From assembly GCF_002151125.1 (NCBI RefSeq), contig NZ_MDJZ01000004.1, forward strand, positions 208,778 to 272,777: a DNA stretch of 64,000 nt, written 5' to 3'. The DNA comes from Clavibacter michiganensis (GTDB lineage: Bacteria; Actinomycetota; Actinomycetes; Actinomycetales; Microbacteriaceae). Positions 12,476-22,500 of the stretch are shown here, in pieces. The position numbers and the translations under genes are program-made. Position 1 is the stretch's first letter, and each line of letters starts with the position of its first letter. The notes under the pieces were generated by a model, which was not told the origin of the DNA, searched no databases, and saw only the letters and a program-made list of their open reading frames with translations.

Positions 12476-15160
12476 TCAGTGCGCGGCGGCGGCCCACGAG
12501 TCCCCGCGGCCCACCTGCACCTCGAGGGGCACGCGGAGGTCCGCCGCGTGCGCCATGCGGTCGGTGACGATCGCCTCGAGCGCGTCCCACTCCCCCGCGG
12601 CGACCTCGAGGATGAGCTCGTCGTGCACCTGCAGCAGCATGCGCGAGGCCATGTCGCGCTCGCGCATGTCGGCCTCGATGCGGATCATCGCGATCTTCAT
12701 GATGTCGGCCGCGGACCCCTGGATCGGCGCGTTGAGCGCGGCCCGCTCGGCGTTGTCGCGGAGGACGCGATTCGGGCTGTTGAGGTCGGGGAACGGGCGG
12801 CGACGGCCGAAGATCGTCTCCGTGTACCCGGCCGCGCGCGCCTCCTCCACCACCTGGCGGAGGTAGTCGCGCACGGAGCCGAAGCGGGCGAAGTAGTCGG
12901 TCATGAGCTGCTTCGCCTCGGACGACGGGATGCGCAGCTGCTTGGACAGCCCGAACGCGCTCAGCCCGTAGGCCAGGCCGTAGCTCATGGCCTTGACCTT
13001 GGTGCGCATCTCGGCGCTCACCTCGGCCGGCTCGACGCCGAAGATGCGGGAGCCGACGAAGCGGTGCAGGTCCTCCCCCGCCGCGAACGCCTCGATGAGG
13101 CCCTCGTCGCCCGAGAGGTGCGCCATGATGCGCATCTCGATCTGCGAGTAGTCCGCCGTGAGCAGCGTCTCGTAGCCCTCGCCCACGCGGATGGCGCTGC
13201 GGATGCGGCGGCCCTCCTCGGTGCGGACGGGGATGTTCTGCAGGTTCGGGTCGTTCGAGGAGATGCGGCCGGTGGTGGTGCCGGTCTGCACGTAGGTGGT
13301 GTGGATGCGCTCGTCGTCGCCGATGCCGCGCTCGAGCGTCTGGATGATCTGCCGCAGCTTGCTCGCGTCGCGGTGCTCGAGCAGCAGGTCGAGGAAGGGG
13401 TGCGGGTTCGACGCCTGCAGGTCGGCGAGGGCCCCCGCGTCGGTGGAGAAGCCGGTCTTGTTGGCGCGCGTCTTCGGCATGCCGAGCTGGTCGAAGAGCA
13501 CCTCCTGCAGCTGCTTGGGCGAGCCGAGGTTGATCTCCTTGCCGATCTCCGCGAAGGCGCGCTGGGCGAGGTCGGTGATGCGCTCCTGCAGCTGCGCCGA
13601 CAGCTCGGCGAGGCCGGCGCGGTCGGTCGCGACGCCGCGCAGCTCCATCTCCACGAGCACGAGGAGCGTCGGCATCTCGATGTCGACCATGACGCCGAGC
13701 GTGCGCTCGTCGAGCACCCCGCGGAGCGCCTCCTCGACGCGCAGCGTGTACCAGGCCTCGACGGGTGCGGTGAGCGCCTCCGTCTCGGGCACGAGCTGGT
13801 TGGCGTCGGGCTCGGGCAGGTCCTCCATGAGGTAGCGGCTGACGAGCGCGGAGAGCGTCTTGTCGGTGAACCCGGGACGCAGCAGCCAGCCGGCCACGAG
13901 CACGTCGAACGCGAGGCCCTGGACCTGGAGGCCGGCACGGCGCATGGCCTTCACCTGCACCTTGGCGTCGGACATGATCTTCGGGGCGTCGCTCGCGAGC
14001 CAGCGCTCGAACGGCGCGTAGTCGGCGCGGCCCTCCTGCCACGGCAGGGCCACCGCCTCCGTCGCGCTCGCGAGGCCGAAGCCGACGGGCCTCCCGTCCT
14101 GGGTCTCGACCGTGAGGCCGAGGCCGTGCGGCGAGGCGGCGCTCTGCGTCGCGATCCACTTCGCGAGCTCCTCGTCGAGCAGCTGCTGCGGCTTCGGCGC
14201 CTGCGGCGCGGTCGAGGGCTCCTGCTCGATCGCGCCGACGGGGGTGCCCTCGCTCGAGGCGGAGGCGCCGGATCCCTCGAGCTTCAGCACGCGATCGAGC
14301 AGCTGCTTGAACTCCAGCACCGCGAACACCTCGCGGAGGGCGGGCTCGTCGATGGGCTTCCGCTCGAGGTCGGCCGGCCCGAGCGGCAGGTCGACGTCGG
14401 TCAGCAGCCGGTTGAGGCGGCGGTTGCGGATGACGTTCTCGTACTGCGCGCGGAGGTTGTCGCCGACCTTGCCGGCGATCTCGTCCCGGTGCTCGAGGAC
14501 GGCGTCGAGGGATCCGAACTGGTTGAGCCACTTGACCGCGGTCTTCGGGCCGACCTTGTCGACGCCGATGAGGTTGTCGCTCGTCTCCCCCACGAGCGCC
14601 GCGATGTCCGGGTACATCTCCGGCTGCACGCCGTACTTCTCGAAGACCTTCTCGGCGTCGTAGCGCGTGAGCTGCGAGACGCCCTGCGTGGACGGGTACA
14701 GGAGCGTGACGTCGTCGTTGACGAGCTGGATCGCGTCCCGGTCGCCCGAGACGACGAGCACGCGGAAGCCCTGCTCGCGACCCTGCGTGGCGAGGGTCGC
14801 GAGGATGTCGTCCGCCTCGTGGTCCTCCTTGGTGAGGGTGGGGATGTTCATCGTCTTCAGCGCCCGCTCGAGCAGCGGCACCTGGCCGGTGAACTCCGCG
14901 GGCGTCTCGCCGCGCGTGCCCTTGTACTCCGGGTACTCGCGGGTGCGGAACGAGAAGCGCGAGATGTCGAACGCCACGCCCACGTGCGTGGGCTTCTCCT
15001 TCTGCAGGAGGTTGATGAGCATGGCGATGAAGCCGTGCACGGCGTTCGTGTGCTGCCCCTCGCGGTTCTGGAAGCTCTCCGCCGGCAGGGCGTAGAAGGC
15101 CCGGAACGCCAGGGAATGGCCGTCGATGACGAGGAGGGTAGGCTTTTCCGTGTTCGGCAC
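12476..15160 (-). CDS. polA: DNA polymerase I
   Basis: 894 residues. The N-terminal 5'-3' exonuclease domain starts LLVIDGHSLAFRAFYALP. The polymerase domain has motif A (DYSQIEMRIMAHLS), motif B (KVKAMSYGLAYGLS) and motif C (LLQVHDELILEV). The middle 3'-5' exonuclease-like domain lacks the catalytic carboxylates: the Exo I site reads LGLTVETQ and the expected Exo II Asn/Asp pair is replaced around SDAKVQVK, so proofreading is probably absent, as in other actinobacterial Pol I enzymes. The start is GTG at 15160, with TAGGCT 6 nt upstream. It serves repair synthesis and Okazaki fragment processing. Confidence 0.97.
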   Translation of the reverse strand: MPNTEKPTLLVIDGHSLAFRAFYALPAESFQNREGQHTNAVHGFIAMLINLLQKEKPTHVGVAFDISRFSFRTREYPEYKGTRGETPAEFTGQVPLLERALKTMNIPTLTKEDHEADDILATLATQGREQGFRVLVVSGDRDAIQLVNDDVTLLYPSTQGVSQLTRYDAEKVFEKYGVQPEMYPDIAALVGETSDNLIGVDKVGPKTAVKWLNQFGSLDAVLEHRDEIAGKVGDNLRAQYENVIRNRRLNRLLTDVDLPLGPADLERKPIDEPALREVFAVLEFKQLLDRVLKLEGSGASASSEGTPVGAIEQEPSTAPQAPKPQQLLDEELAKWIATQSAASPHGLGLTVETQDGRPVGFGLASATEAVALPWQEGRADYAPFERWLASDAPKIMSDAKVQVKAMRRAGLQVQGLAFDVLVAGWLLRPGFTDKTLSALVSRYLMEDLPEPDANQLVPETEALTAPVEAWYTLRVEEALRGVLDERTLGVMVDIEMPTLLVLVEMELRGVATDRAGLAELSAQLQERITDLAQRAFAEIGKEINLGSPKQLQEVLFDQLGMPKTRANKTGFSTDAGALADLQASNPHPFLDLLLEHRDASKLRQIIQTLERGIGDDERIHTTYVQTGTTTGRISSNDPNLQNIPVRTEEGRRIRSAIRVGEGYETLLTADYSQIEMRIMAHLSGDEGLIEAFAAGEDLHRFVGSRIFGVEPAEVSAEMRTKVKAMSYGLAYGLSAFGLSKQLRIPSSEAKQLMTDYFARFGSVRDYLRQVVEEARAAGYTETIFGRRRPFPDLNSPNRVLRDNAERAALNAPIQGSAADIMKIAMIRIEADMRERDMASRMLLQVHDELILEVAAGEWDALEAIVTDRMAHAADLRVPLEVQVGRGDSWAAAAH

Positions 15161-15166
15161 GCGTCC

Positions 15167-15172
15167 AGCCTA
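15167..15172 (-). promoter_or_regulatory. candidate leaderless -10 box for polA
   Basis: Minus-strand TAGGCT 6 nt before the polA GTG, within the 53-bp divergent gap to the plus-strand thioesterase. Confidence 0.5.
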
Positions 15173-15213
15173 TAGAGGGCTGCCGACCTCGGACCCGGCC
15201 CTGGAGGATCCCC

Positions 15214-15648
15214 ATGACCCAGCCCGCACCCGAGCACGACGGGACCGCCCGGCTCCTCCGCCAGCCCCAGGACGTGGGTGCGCTCGCCGAGAAGATGGGC
15301 ATCGTCTTCCAGGAGCTGAGCCCCGAGCGCTCGGTCGCGACCATGCCCGCGGAGGGCAACACGCAGCCCTACGGCGTGGTGCACGGCGGCGCGTACGTCG
15401 TGCTCGCCGAGTCGCTCGGATCCATGTCCGCGAACGTCCACGCGGGCCCGGACCGGGTCGCCTTCGGCATCGAGCTCAACGCCAGCCACACGCGCTCGGC
15501 CTCGTCCGGCACCGTCACGGGCACCTGCACGGCGATCCACCTCGGCGGCACGCTCACGACGCACGAGATCGTGCTCACGGACGACGAGGGACGCCGGCTC
15601 TCCACGGTGCGCATCACGAACATCATCCGCGAGCGCACGCGCCGCTGA
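15214..15648 (+). CDS. PaaI-family hotdog thioesterase
   Basis: 144 residues, a single hotdog fold with the signature PYGVVHGGAYVVLAESLGS (about 52-70) and a second conserved strand-helix block around FGIELNASHTRSASSG. Family members hydrolyse aromatic or fatty acyl-CoA esters, often as housekeeping of dead-end CoA thioesters; the substrate cannot be told here. It is the only protein gene on the plus strand in the window. A GGAGG Shine-Dalgarno lies 6 nt before the ATG. In many actinobacteria a similar gene sits beside polA. It is convergent with pdtaR across a hairpin. Confidence 0.9.
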   Translation: MTQPAPEHDGTARLLRQPQDVGALAEKMGIVFQELSPERSVATMPAEGNTQPYGVVHGGAYVVLAESLGSMSANVHAGPDRVAFGIELNASHTRSASSGTVTGTCTAIHLGGTLTTHEIVLTDDEGRRLSTVRITNIIRERTRR

Positions 15649-15652
15649 CCCT

Positions 15653-15673
15653 CGCCCGGCGGCAGACCGGGCG
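15653..15673. terminator. bidirectional hairpin between the thioesterase gene and pdtaR
   Basis: Perfect 7-bp arms (15653-15659 and 15667-15673) with a 7-nt loop lie in the 51-bp gap between convergent genes, starting 4 bp after the thioesterase stop. Confidence 0.55.
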
Positions 15674-15699
15674 GCGAGCGGGCGGGACGGACGCGGCGG

Positions 15700-16308
15700 C
15701 TAGGCCTTCTTGGCGCTCAGCTGCTCGATGATGGCCTGGGCCACGTCGTGCATGGTCAGGCGGCGGTCCATGGACGCCTTCTGGATCCAGCGGAACGCCT
15801 CGGGCTCGGTGAGGCCCATCTTCTCGTTGAGCAGGCCCTTGGCGCGGTCGACGAGCTTGCGGGTCTCGAAGCGCTCGACGAGGTCGGACACCTCGGCCTC
15901 GAGCGTGATGATCTGGGCGTAGCGGGCCAGCGCGATCTCGATCGCGGGCAGCAGGTCGTTCGGCGTGAACGGCTTGACGACGTAGGCCAGCGCGCCGGCC
16001 TCGCCCGCGCGCTCCACGAGCTCCTTCTGGCTGAACGCCGTGAGGAGGACGACGGGCGCGATGTGGTTGCGGTTCAGCCGCTCGGCCGCGGAGATGCCGT
16101 CGAGCTGGGGCATCTTGACGTCCATGATGACGAGGTCCGGCCGGAGCTCCGTGGCCAGCGCGACGGCGGTCTCGCCGTCCCCGGCCTCGCCGACGACCTC
16201 GAAGCCGTTGTCGCGGAGGGTCTCCACGATGTCGAGGCGGATGAGCGACTCGTCCTCGGCGACGACGACACGGCGGGGGGCTGCGGGGGTTGTTTCCTGG
16301 TCACTCAC
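15700..16308 (-). CDS. pdtaR: ANTAR-domain response regulator PdtaR (AmiR/NasT family)
   Basis: 202 residues. An N-terminal receiver domain has the acidic pair (AEDES), the phospho-acceptor Asp in LVIMDVKMP and the conserved Lys in VVKPF. The C-terminal ANTAR RNA-binding domain reads FETRKLVDRAKGLLNEKMGLTEPEAFRWIQKASMD. ANTAR proteins bind dual-hexaloop RNA and act as antiterminators. Orthologues of mycobacterial Rv1626 are paired with the sensor PdtaS, whose gene is not in the window. The start is GTG at 16308 with TAGGCT 7 nt upstream, suggesting a leaderless mRNA. Confidence 0.92.
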   Translation of the reverse strand: MSDQETTPAAPRRVVVAEDESLIRLDIVETLRDNGFEVVGEAGDGETAVALATELRPDLVIMDVKMPQLDGISAAERLNRNHIAPVVLLTAFSQKELVERAGEAGALAYVVKPFTPNDLLPAIEIALARYAQIITLEAEVSDLVERFETRKLVDRAKGLLNEKMGLTEPEAFRWIQKASMDRRLTMHDVAQAIIEQLSAKKA

Positions 16309-16315
16309 GGATAGG

Positions 16316-16321
16316 AGCCTA
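16316..16321 (-). promoter_or_regulatory. candidate leaderless -10 box for pdtaR
   Basis: Minus-strand TAGGCT 7 nt before the GTG start; no Shine-Dalgarno in the spacer. Confidence 0.45.
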
Positions 16322-16362
16322 CGGTATCGTCGGGCGGGCCGGTGCGCGCCGGATCAGCGGAT

Positions 16363-16392
16363 CACCTGCTGCATCGTGGCGCGGAGCAGGTG
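16363..16392. repeat. 8-bp inverted repeat immediately 5' of tRNA-Leu
   Basis: Perfect arms 16363-16370 and 16385-16392 with a 14-nt spacer end one base before the mature tRNA 5' end. This could be a precursor hairpin or chance. Confidence 0.4.
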
Positions 16393-16393
16393 C

Positions 16394-16476
16394 GCCGGAT
16401 TGGCGGAACGGCAGACGCGGAGCACTCAAAATGCTCTGTCCGTGAGGGCGTGTGGGTTCGAGTCCCACATCCGGCA
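16394..16476 (+). tRNA. tRNA-Leu (CAA)
   Basis: An 83-nt type II tRNA. The acceptor arms GCCGGAT and ATCCGGC pair fully, with discriminator A. The anticodon stem GAGCA/TGCTC encloses the loop CTCAAAA, giving anticodon CAA for UUG codons. The long variable arm (TGTCC..GGGCG region) and the T-arm GTGGGTTCGAGTCCCAC are present. The terminal CCA is not fully encoded (CC followed by G). It reads toward the pyk 3' end and is followed by a very strong palindromic hairpin. Confidence 0.96.
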
Positions 16477-16490
16477 CCGTGTCCCGCGAG

Positions 16491-16536
16491 GACGCGAGAG
16501 GGCGGGCGACCACGTGGTCGCCCGCCCTCTCGCGTC
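16491..16536. terminator. 46-bp perfect palindrome between tRNA-Leu and pyk (bidirectional terminator)
   Basis: Positions 16491-16513 are the exact reverse complement of 16514-16536, with CACGTG at the centre. As RNA it forms a stem of about 21 bp with a tetraloop on either strand. It lies 14 bp after tRNA-Leu and 34 bp after the convergent pyk stop, so it can terminate both. Confidence 0.85.
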
Positions 16537-16570
16537 GGGGTCGGGAGCCGAGGGCGCCCGCCGCCCGCCG

Positions 16571-18016
16571 CTACTTCTCGTACGCCGGAGCCGCCTCGTT
16601 CACGGCGTCGCCCACGACGTGCACGCGCAGCTCGTTGGTCGAGCCCGCGATCCCGGGAGGGGATCCGGCGATGACGACGACCTTCTGGCCGACCTCGGCG
16701 AGGCCCTCCGCGAGGAGCACCTCGTCGACCTGGTGGAACATCTGGTCGGTGTGCGTGACGGTGTCGACGAGGTGCGTCTGCACGCCCCACGACAGCGCGA
16801 GCCGACGGCGGATGCCCTCGTTCGGCGTGAAGGCGAGGATCGGGATGCCGTTGCGCAGGCGCGTCATGCGACGGACCGAGTCGCCCGACTCGGTGAAGAC
16901 GCAGAGGAACCTCGCCTCGACGAACTCCGCGACCTCGGCGGCCGCGAGCGTGATGGCACCGCCCTGCGTGAAGGGGCGCGAGCCGAGCGCGGGGATGCGC
17001 TCCAGACCGTGCTCCTCGGTGGACTCGATGATGCGCGCCATGGTCTTCACGGTGACGACGGGGAACTCGCCCACGCTCGTCTCGCCGCTCAGCATGAGCG
17101 CGTCGGCGCCGTCGAGCACCGCGTTGGCGCAGTCGGAGGCCTCGGCGCGCGTGGGACGCGGGCTCGTGATCATCGACTCGAGCATCTGCGTCGCGACGAT
17201 GACGGGCTTGGCCTTGCGGCGGGCGAGCTCGACCGCGCGCTTCTGCACGATCGGGACGGCCTCGAGCGGCAGCTCGACGCCGAGGTCGCCGCGGGCGACC
17301 ATGATCGCGTCGAACGCGTCGACGATCTCCTCGAGCGCGTCCACGGCCTGCGGCTTCTCGACCTTGGCGACGACGGGGACGCGGCGGCCCTCCTCGTCCA
17401 TGATCTCGTGCACGCGGACGATGTCGGACGCGTCGCGGACGAAGCTCAGCGCGATGAGGTCGGCGCCGAGGCGGAGGCCCCAGCGGAGGTCGGCCTCATC
17501 CTTCTCGGACAGGGCGGGCACGTTGACCGCGACGCCCGGGAGGTTGATGCCCTTGTTGTTGCTGACGGTGCCCGCGACCTCGACCGTGGTCGTGACGCGC
17601 GTGCCGTCGGAGGAGACCACGCGCAGCGTGACCTTGCCGTCGTCGATGAGCAGCGGGTCGCCCGGCTTCACGTCGCCGGGGAGGCCCTTGTAGGTGGTGG
17701 AGCAGATGTCCTTCGTGCCGAGGATGTCCTCGACCGTGATGACGAAGGTGTCGCCGAAGGCCAGGTCGTGCGGGCCGTCGGAGAACTTGCCGAGGCGGAT
17801 CTTCGGACCCTGCAGGTCGACGAGGACCGCGACCGCGCGGCCCGCGTCGTCGGCGGCCTTCCGGATGGTGGAGTAGATGCCCTCGTGGACGTCGTACGTG
17901 CCGTGGCTCAGGTTCATCCGGGCCACGTCCACGCCGGCGTCGATGATGGCTCGGATGCTCTCATAGGAGCTGGTCGCGGGCCCGAGGGTCGCGACGATCT
18001 TCGCTCGTCTGGTCAT
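16571..18016 (-). CDS. pyk: Pyruvate kinase
   Basis: 481 residues. It makes pyruvate and ATP from phosphoenolpyruvate and ADP, the last step of glycolysis. N-terminal RRAKIVATLGPATSS and RMNLSHG, the active-site block VPVVAKVEKPQAVDALEEI and the metal-site MVARGDLGVELP are all present, with a C-terminal allosteric domain. The open frame runs 11 codons further upstream, but ATG at 18016 (MTRRAKIV) matches the family N-terminus. gltD ends 87 bp upstream, so pyk may have its own promoter, although none is clear. Confidence 0.96.
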   Translation of the reverse strand: MTRRAKIVATLGPATSSYESIRAIIDAGVDVARMNLSHGTYDVHEGIYSTIRKAADDAGRAVAVLVDLQGPKIRLGKFSDGPHDLAFGDTFVITVEDILGTKDICSTTYKGLPGDVKPGDPLLIDDGKVTLRVVSSDGTRVTTTVEVAGTVSNNKGINLPGVAVNVPALSEKDEADLRWGLRLGADLIALSFVRDASDIVRVHEIMDEEGRRVPVVAKVEKPQAVDALEEIVDAFDAIMVARGDLGVELPLEAVPIVQKRAVELARRKAKPVIVATQMLESMITSPRPTRAEASDCANAVLDGADALMLSGETSVGEFPVVTVKTMARIIESTEEHGLERIPALGSRPFTQGGAITLAAAEVAEFVEARFLCVFTESGDSVRRMTRLRNGIPILAFTPNEGIRRRLALSWGVQTHLVDTVTHTDQMFHQVDEVLLAEGLAEVGQKVVVIAGSPPGIAGSTNELRVHVVGDAVNEAAPAYEK

Positions 18017-18103
18017 GCTCTGTCTGTCTCGCGTTTCTGCGTCGCACACGGACGCGGTTCGGGTGAGTGGTCGCGGCCTGGCGCGCAGGACGCGGCGGCC
18101 GGG

Positions 18104-19561
18104 TCAGATGGAGAGAGCGCGGTCCGTGGGACGGACCGGGAACGGGAGCTCCGTGTCCCCCTCAAGGTACCGGTCGACGGCGGACGCCGCTGCACGTCCC
18201 TCCGCGATCGCCCAGACGATGAGCGACTGGCCGCGGCCCGCGTCGCCCGCGACGAAGACGCCGGCCTGGTCGGTCTGGTAGTCCTCGCCGCGCGCCACGT
18301 TGCCGCGCTCGTCGAACGGGACCGCCAGCTGGCGCTCGAGGGCGTCCTTCTCGGGGCCGGTGAACCCGAGCGCCAGGAGCACGAGGTCGGCCGGGATCTC
18401 CCGCTCGGTGCCGGACTTCGGCACCCGGCGACCGTCGCGGAACTCGGTCTCCGCGACGCGGACGGCGCGCACGTGCCCGTCGTCGTCCTTCAGGAACTCG
18501 ACCGTGGTGGCGAGGTAGTGGCGCTCGCCGCCCTCCTCGTGCGCGCTCGACACCTCGAAGAGGGTCGGGTACGTGGGCCACGGCTGGTCGGGGCGGCGCT
18601 CCGTCGGTGGCTGCTGGCCGATGGCCAGGTTGGTGACCGAGGCCGCCTTCTGGCGGTGGGCGGTGCCGATGCAGTCGGCACCCGTGTCGCCGCCGCCGAG
18701 GACGACGACGTGCTTGCCCTCCGCGTGGATCTGCTCGGGCACCTGGTCGCCGGCCGTCGCGTGGTTCGACTGGCGCAGGTAGTCCATGGCGAAGTGCACG
18801 CCGTCGACGTCGCGGCCCGGGATGTCGAGGTCGCGGGGCACGAGCGCGCCCGTGCAGACGACGACCGCGTCGTAGCGGAGACGCAGGTCGGACCACGTGA
18901 TGTCCGTGCCGATGTCGACGCCCGCGCGGAAGCGGGTTCCCTCGGCGGTCATCTGGGCGAGGCGCGCCTCGAGGTGGCGCTTCTCCATCTTGAAGTCGGG
19001 GATCCCGTAGCGCAGCAGGCCGCCGATGCGGTCGTCGCGCTCGAAGACGGCGACCGTGTGGCCGGCGCGCGTGAGCTGCTGGGCGGCGGCGAGGCCGGCG
19101 GGACCGGATCCCACGACCGCCACGGTCTTGCCCGTGAGGCGCTCGGGCGGGTGCGGCTCGACCCAGCCGTTCTGGAAGGCGTCGTCGATGATCGACACCT
19201 CGACCTGCTTGATGGTGACGGGCGGCTGGTTGATGCCCAGCACGCACGAGCTCTCGCAGGGCGCCGGGCAGAGCCGGCCCGTGAACTCCGGGAAGTTGTT
19301 CGTGGCGTGCAGGCGCTCGATGGCCTGGCGGCCCTCGCCGCGCCACGTGAGGTCGTTCCACTCGGGGATGAGGTTGCCCAGCGGGCAGCCCTGGTGGCAG
19401 AACGGGATGCCGCAGTCCATGCACCGGCCGGCCTGGCGCACGAGCTCGCCGCGTTCCTGCTGCTCGTACACCTCCTTCCAGTCCATGAGCCGCACCGAGA
19501 CAGGGCGGCGCTTGGGGAGCTCGCGCTCCGTCACCTTCAGGAAGCCCTTGGGGTCAGCCAC
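18104..19561 (-). CDS. gltD: Glutamate synthase (NADPH) small subunit
   Basis: 485 residues. It passes electrons from NADPH via FAD and iron-sulfur clusters to the large subunit. N-terminal cysteine motifs for two 4Fe-4S clusters ([20 protein letters not shown] and CPAPCESSC) are followed by the FAD-binding [17 protein letters not shown] and the NADPH-binding [15 protein letters not shown]. The GTG start lies inside the last codons of gltB (8-bp overlap), showing tight coupling. Products feed amino-group transfer for the his and trp genes nearby. Confidence 0.97.
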   Translation of the reverse strand: MADPKGFLKVTERELPKRRPVSVRLMDWKEVYEQQERGELVRQAGRCMDCGIPFCHQGCPLGNLIPEWNDLTWRGEGRQAIERLHATNNFPEFTGRLCPAPCESSCVLGINQPPVTIKQVEVSIIDDAFQNGWVEPHPPERLTGKTVAVVGSGPAGLAAAQQLTRAGHTVAVFERDDRIGGLLRYGIPDFKMEKRHLEARLAQMTAEGTRFRAGVDIGTDITWSDLRLRYDAVVVCTGALVPRDLDIPGRDVDGVHFAMDYLRQSNHATAGDQVPEQIHAEGKHVVVLGGGDTGADCIGTAHRQKAASVTNLAIGQQPPTERRPDQPWPTYPTLFEVSSAHEEGGERHYLATTVEFLKDDDGHVRAVRVAETEFRDGRRVPKSGTEREIPADLVLLALGFTGPEKDALERQLAVPFDERGNVARGEDYQTDQAGVFVAGDAGRGQSLIVWAIAEGRAAASAVDRYLEGDTELPFPVRPTDRALSI

Positions 19562-22500
19562 CGGTCACCTCCAGGATGCGCTTCCAGGCGACGTCGCCGT
19601 CGGGGTCGAGGCCCTCGTCGACCGCGGTCTGGCGGGTGGCGAGGACGGCCGCGTAGTCCCGCGGCAGGATCTTGGTGAAGCGTTGCATGGAGGTCTCCGG
19701 GTCGGCGAGCAGGCGCTCCGCCACGGTGGATCCGGTCTCGGCGAGGTGCCGGCGGAGGAGGTCGAGCACGATCTCGACGTCGGCGCTCCCGAGCGGGTGC
19801 AGCTCGAGCTCGCCCGACGCGAGCGCGTCGGTGTTGATGCGGTCGCGGTCGAGGTCGATCACGTACGCCGTGCCGCCCGACATGCCCGCGCCGATGTTGC
19901 GCCCGGTGCCGCCGAGCACGAGCGCGAGCCCGCCGGTCATGTACTCCAGCGCGTGGTCGCCCACGGCCTCGACGACCGCGGTCGCGCCCGAGTTGCGCAC
20001 GAGGAACCGCTCCCCCACCATCCCGCGGACGAACATGGTGCCCTGGGTGGCGCCGTAGCCGATGACGTTACCGGCGATGACGTTCTCCTCGGCCGGGAAG
20101 CCGGCCTTCTCGTCGGGCCGGACGACGATGTCGCCGCCCGAGAGGCCCTTGCCGAGGTAGTCGTTGCTGTCGCCCACGAGGCGCAGCGTGATCCCCGCCG
20201 GCATGAACGCGCCGAAGGACTGGCCGGCCGACCCGCGGAGCGTGACGTCGATGGATCCCGCCGGGAGGCCGTCCTCGCCGTGCGCCTTCGTGACGAGGTG
20301 GCCGAGCATCGTGCCGACCGCGCGCGCCGTGTTCCGGACGGGCAGGTCGATCTCGACGCGGCCGCCGTGGTCGAGCACGTCGCGGCTGAGGCGGATGAGC
20401 TCGTTGTCGAAGTGGTCCTCGAGCTCGTGGTCCTGCGACCGGGCGTGCTTCATGGGCTCGTCGTCCGCGAAGGTCGGCCCCACGAGGATGGGCGAGAGGT
20501 CGAGGCCCGACGCCTTCCAGTGGTCGACCGCGTCCTCGACGCCGAGCAGGTCGTTGCGCCCCACGATCTCGTCGAGCGAGCGGTAGCCGAGGGCGGCCAG
20601 GTGCTCGCGCACCTCCTGCGCGATGAACTCGAAGAAGTTGACGACGTGGTCCGCCTTGCCGGGGAAGCGCTTGCGCAGCTCCGGGTTCTGGGTGGCGACG
20701 CCGACGGGGCAGGTGTCGAGGTGGCAGACGCGCATCATGATGCAGCCCGAGACGACGAGCGGCGCCGTGGCGAAGCCGAACTCCTCGGCCCCGAGCAGGG
20801 CGCCGACGATCACGTCGCGGCCCGACTTCATCTGCCCGTCGACCTGGACGACCACGCGGTCGCGCATGCCGTTGAGGCGGAGCGTCTGCTGCGTCTCGGC
20901 GAGGCCGAGCTCCCAGGGCGTGCCCGCGTGCTTGAGGGAGTTGACGGGGCTCGCACCCGTGCCGCCGTCGTGGCCCGAGACGAGGATCACGTCGCTCAGC
21001 GCCTTGGCGACGCCGGCCGCGACCGCGCCGATGCCCGACTGGCTGACGAGCTTCGTGTGGATCCGGGCGGACGGGTTCGCCCGCTTGAGGTCGAAGATCA
21101 GCTGCTTGAGGTCCTCGATCGAGTAGATGTCGTGGTGCGGCGGCGGCGAGATGAGGCCGACGCCCGCGGTCGCGTGACGCGTGCGCGCCACCCACGGGTA
21201 GACCTTGCCGGGCGGGAGCTGCCCGCCCTCGCCGGGCTTGGCACCCTGCGCGAGCTTGATCTGGATGTCGTCCGCGTGCGTGAGGTACATGCTCGTGACG
21301 CCGAAGCGCCCCGACGCCACCTGCTTGATGGCGCTGCGACGCTCGGGGTCGAGCAGGCGCTCCACGTTCTCGCCGCCCTCGCCCGTGTTCGACTTGGCTC
21401 CCAGCCGGTTCATCGCGATGGCGAGGGTCTCGTGCGCCTCCTCGGAGATCGAGCCGTAGCTCATCGCCCCCGTGGAGAAGCGCTTGACGATGTCGGAGAT
21501 GGGCTCCACCTCGTCGAGCGGCACGGGCGGGCGCGTGCCCGTCCGCAGCCGGAACATGCCGCGGAGGGTCATGAGGTCCTTCGACTGCGCGTCGACCATG
21601 GTCGTGTACTCGCGGAAGATGTCGTACCGGCGCATGCGCGTCGCGTGCTGCAGCCGGAAGATCGTGTCCGGGTTGAACAGGTGCGGGGATCCGTCGCGGC
21701 GCCACTGGTACTCGCCGCCCGTCTGCAGGCGCTCGTGCGAGAGCACGGCTCCGTCCGTCGGGTAGGCGCTGCGGTGGCGGGCGGCGTTCTCGGCCGCGAT
21801 GACGTCGATGCCGACCCCGCCGAGGCGCGTGGTCGTGCCCGAGAAGTACTGGTCCACGAGCCCCTGCGAGAGGCCGACCGCCTCGAAGCACTGCGCGCCG
21901 GCGTAGGAGGAGACCGTGGAGATGCCCATCTTGGACATGATCTTCAGCACGCCCTTGCCGAGCCCCTTGATGAGGTTCCGGGTGGCCTTCTCCGGGGTCA
22001 CGCCCGTGAGCATGCCGCTGCGGACGAGGTCCTCGCACGACTCCATGGCCAGGTACGGGTTGACGGCCGAGGCGCCGTAGCCGATGAGCAGCGCGATGTG
22101 GTGCACCTCGCGCACGTCGCCGGCCTCGACCACGATGCCGACCTTCATGCGGGTCTGCTTGCGGATGAGGTGGTGGTGCACGGCCGCGATCATGAGCAGC
22201 GACGGGATGGGCGCGAGGTCGCGGTTGGAGTCGCGGTCCGACAGCACGATGAACTGCGCGCCGTGCGCGATCGCGCGGTCGACCTCCTCGCACATGGCGT
22301 CGATGCGCCTCTGCATGGCGAGCGGGCCGTCGTCGACGCGGTAGAGGCCGCTCACGATGGTGGTGGTGCGGCTGCCCGGCCGGTGGTCGATGTGGATGAC
22401 CTTGGCCAGCTCGTCGTTGTCGATGACGGGGAAGTCGAGCACGACCTGCTTGGTGTGCTCGGGACCCGCGTCGAGGAGGTTGCGCTGCGGCCCGAGGCCG

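Noticed and set aside
18039..18055. 5-bp inverted repeat upstream of pyk as an operator
   Set aside because: Too short to stand out from chance in GC-rich DNA.
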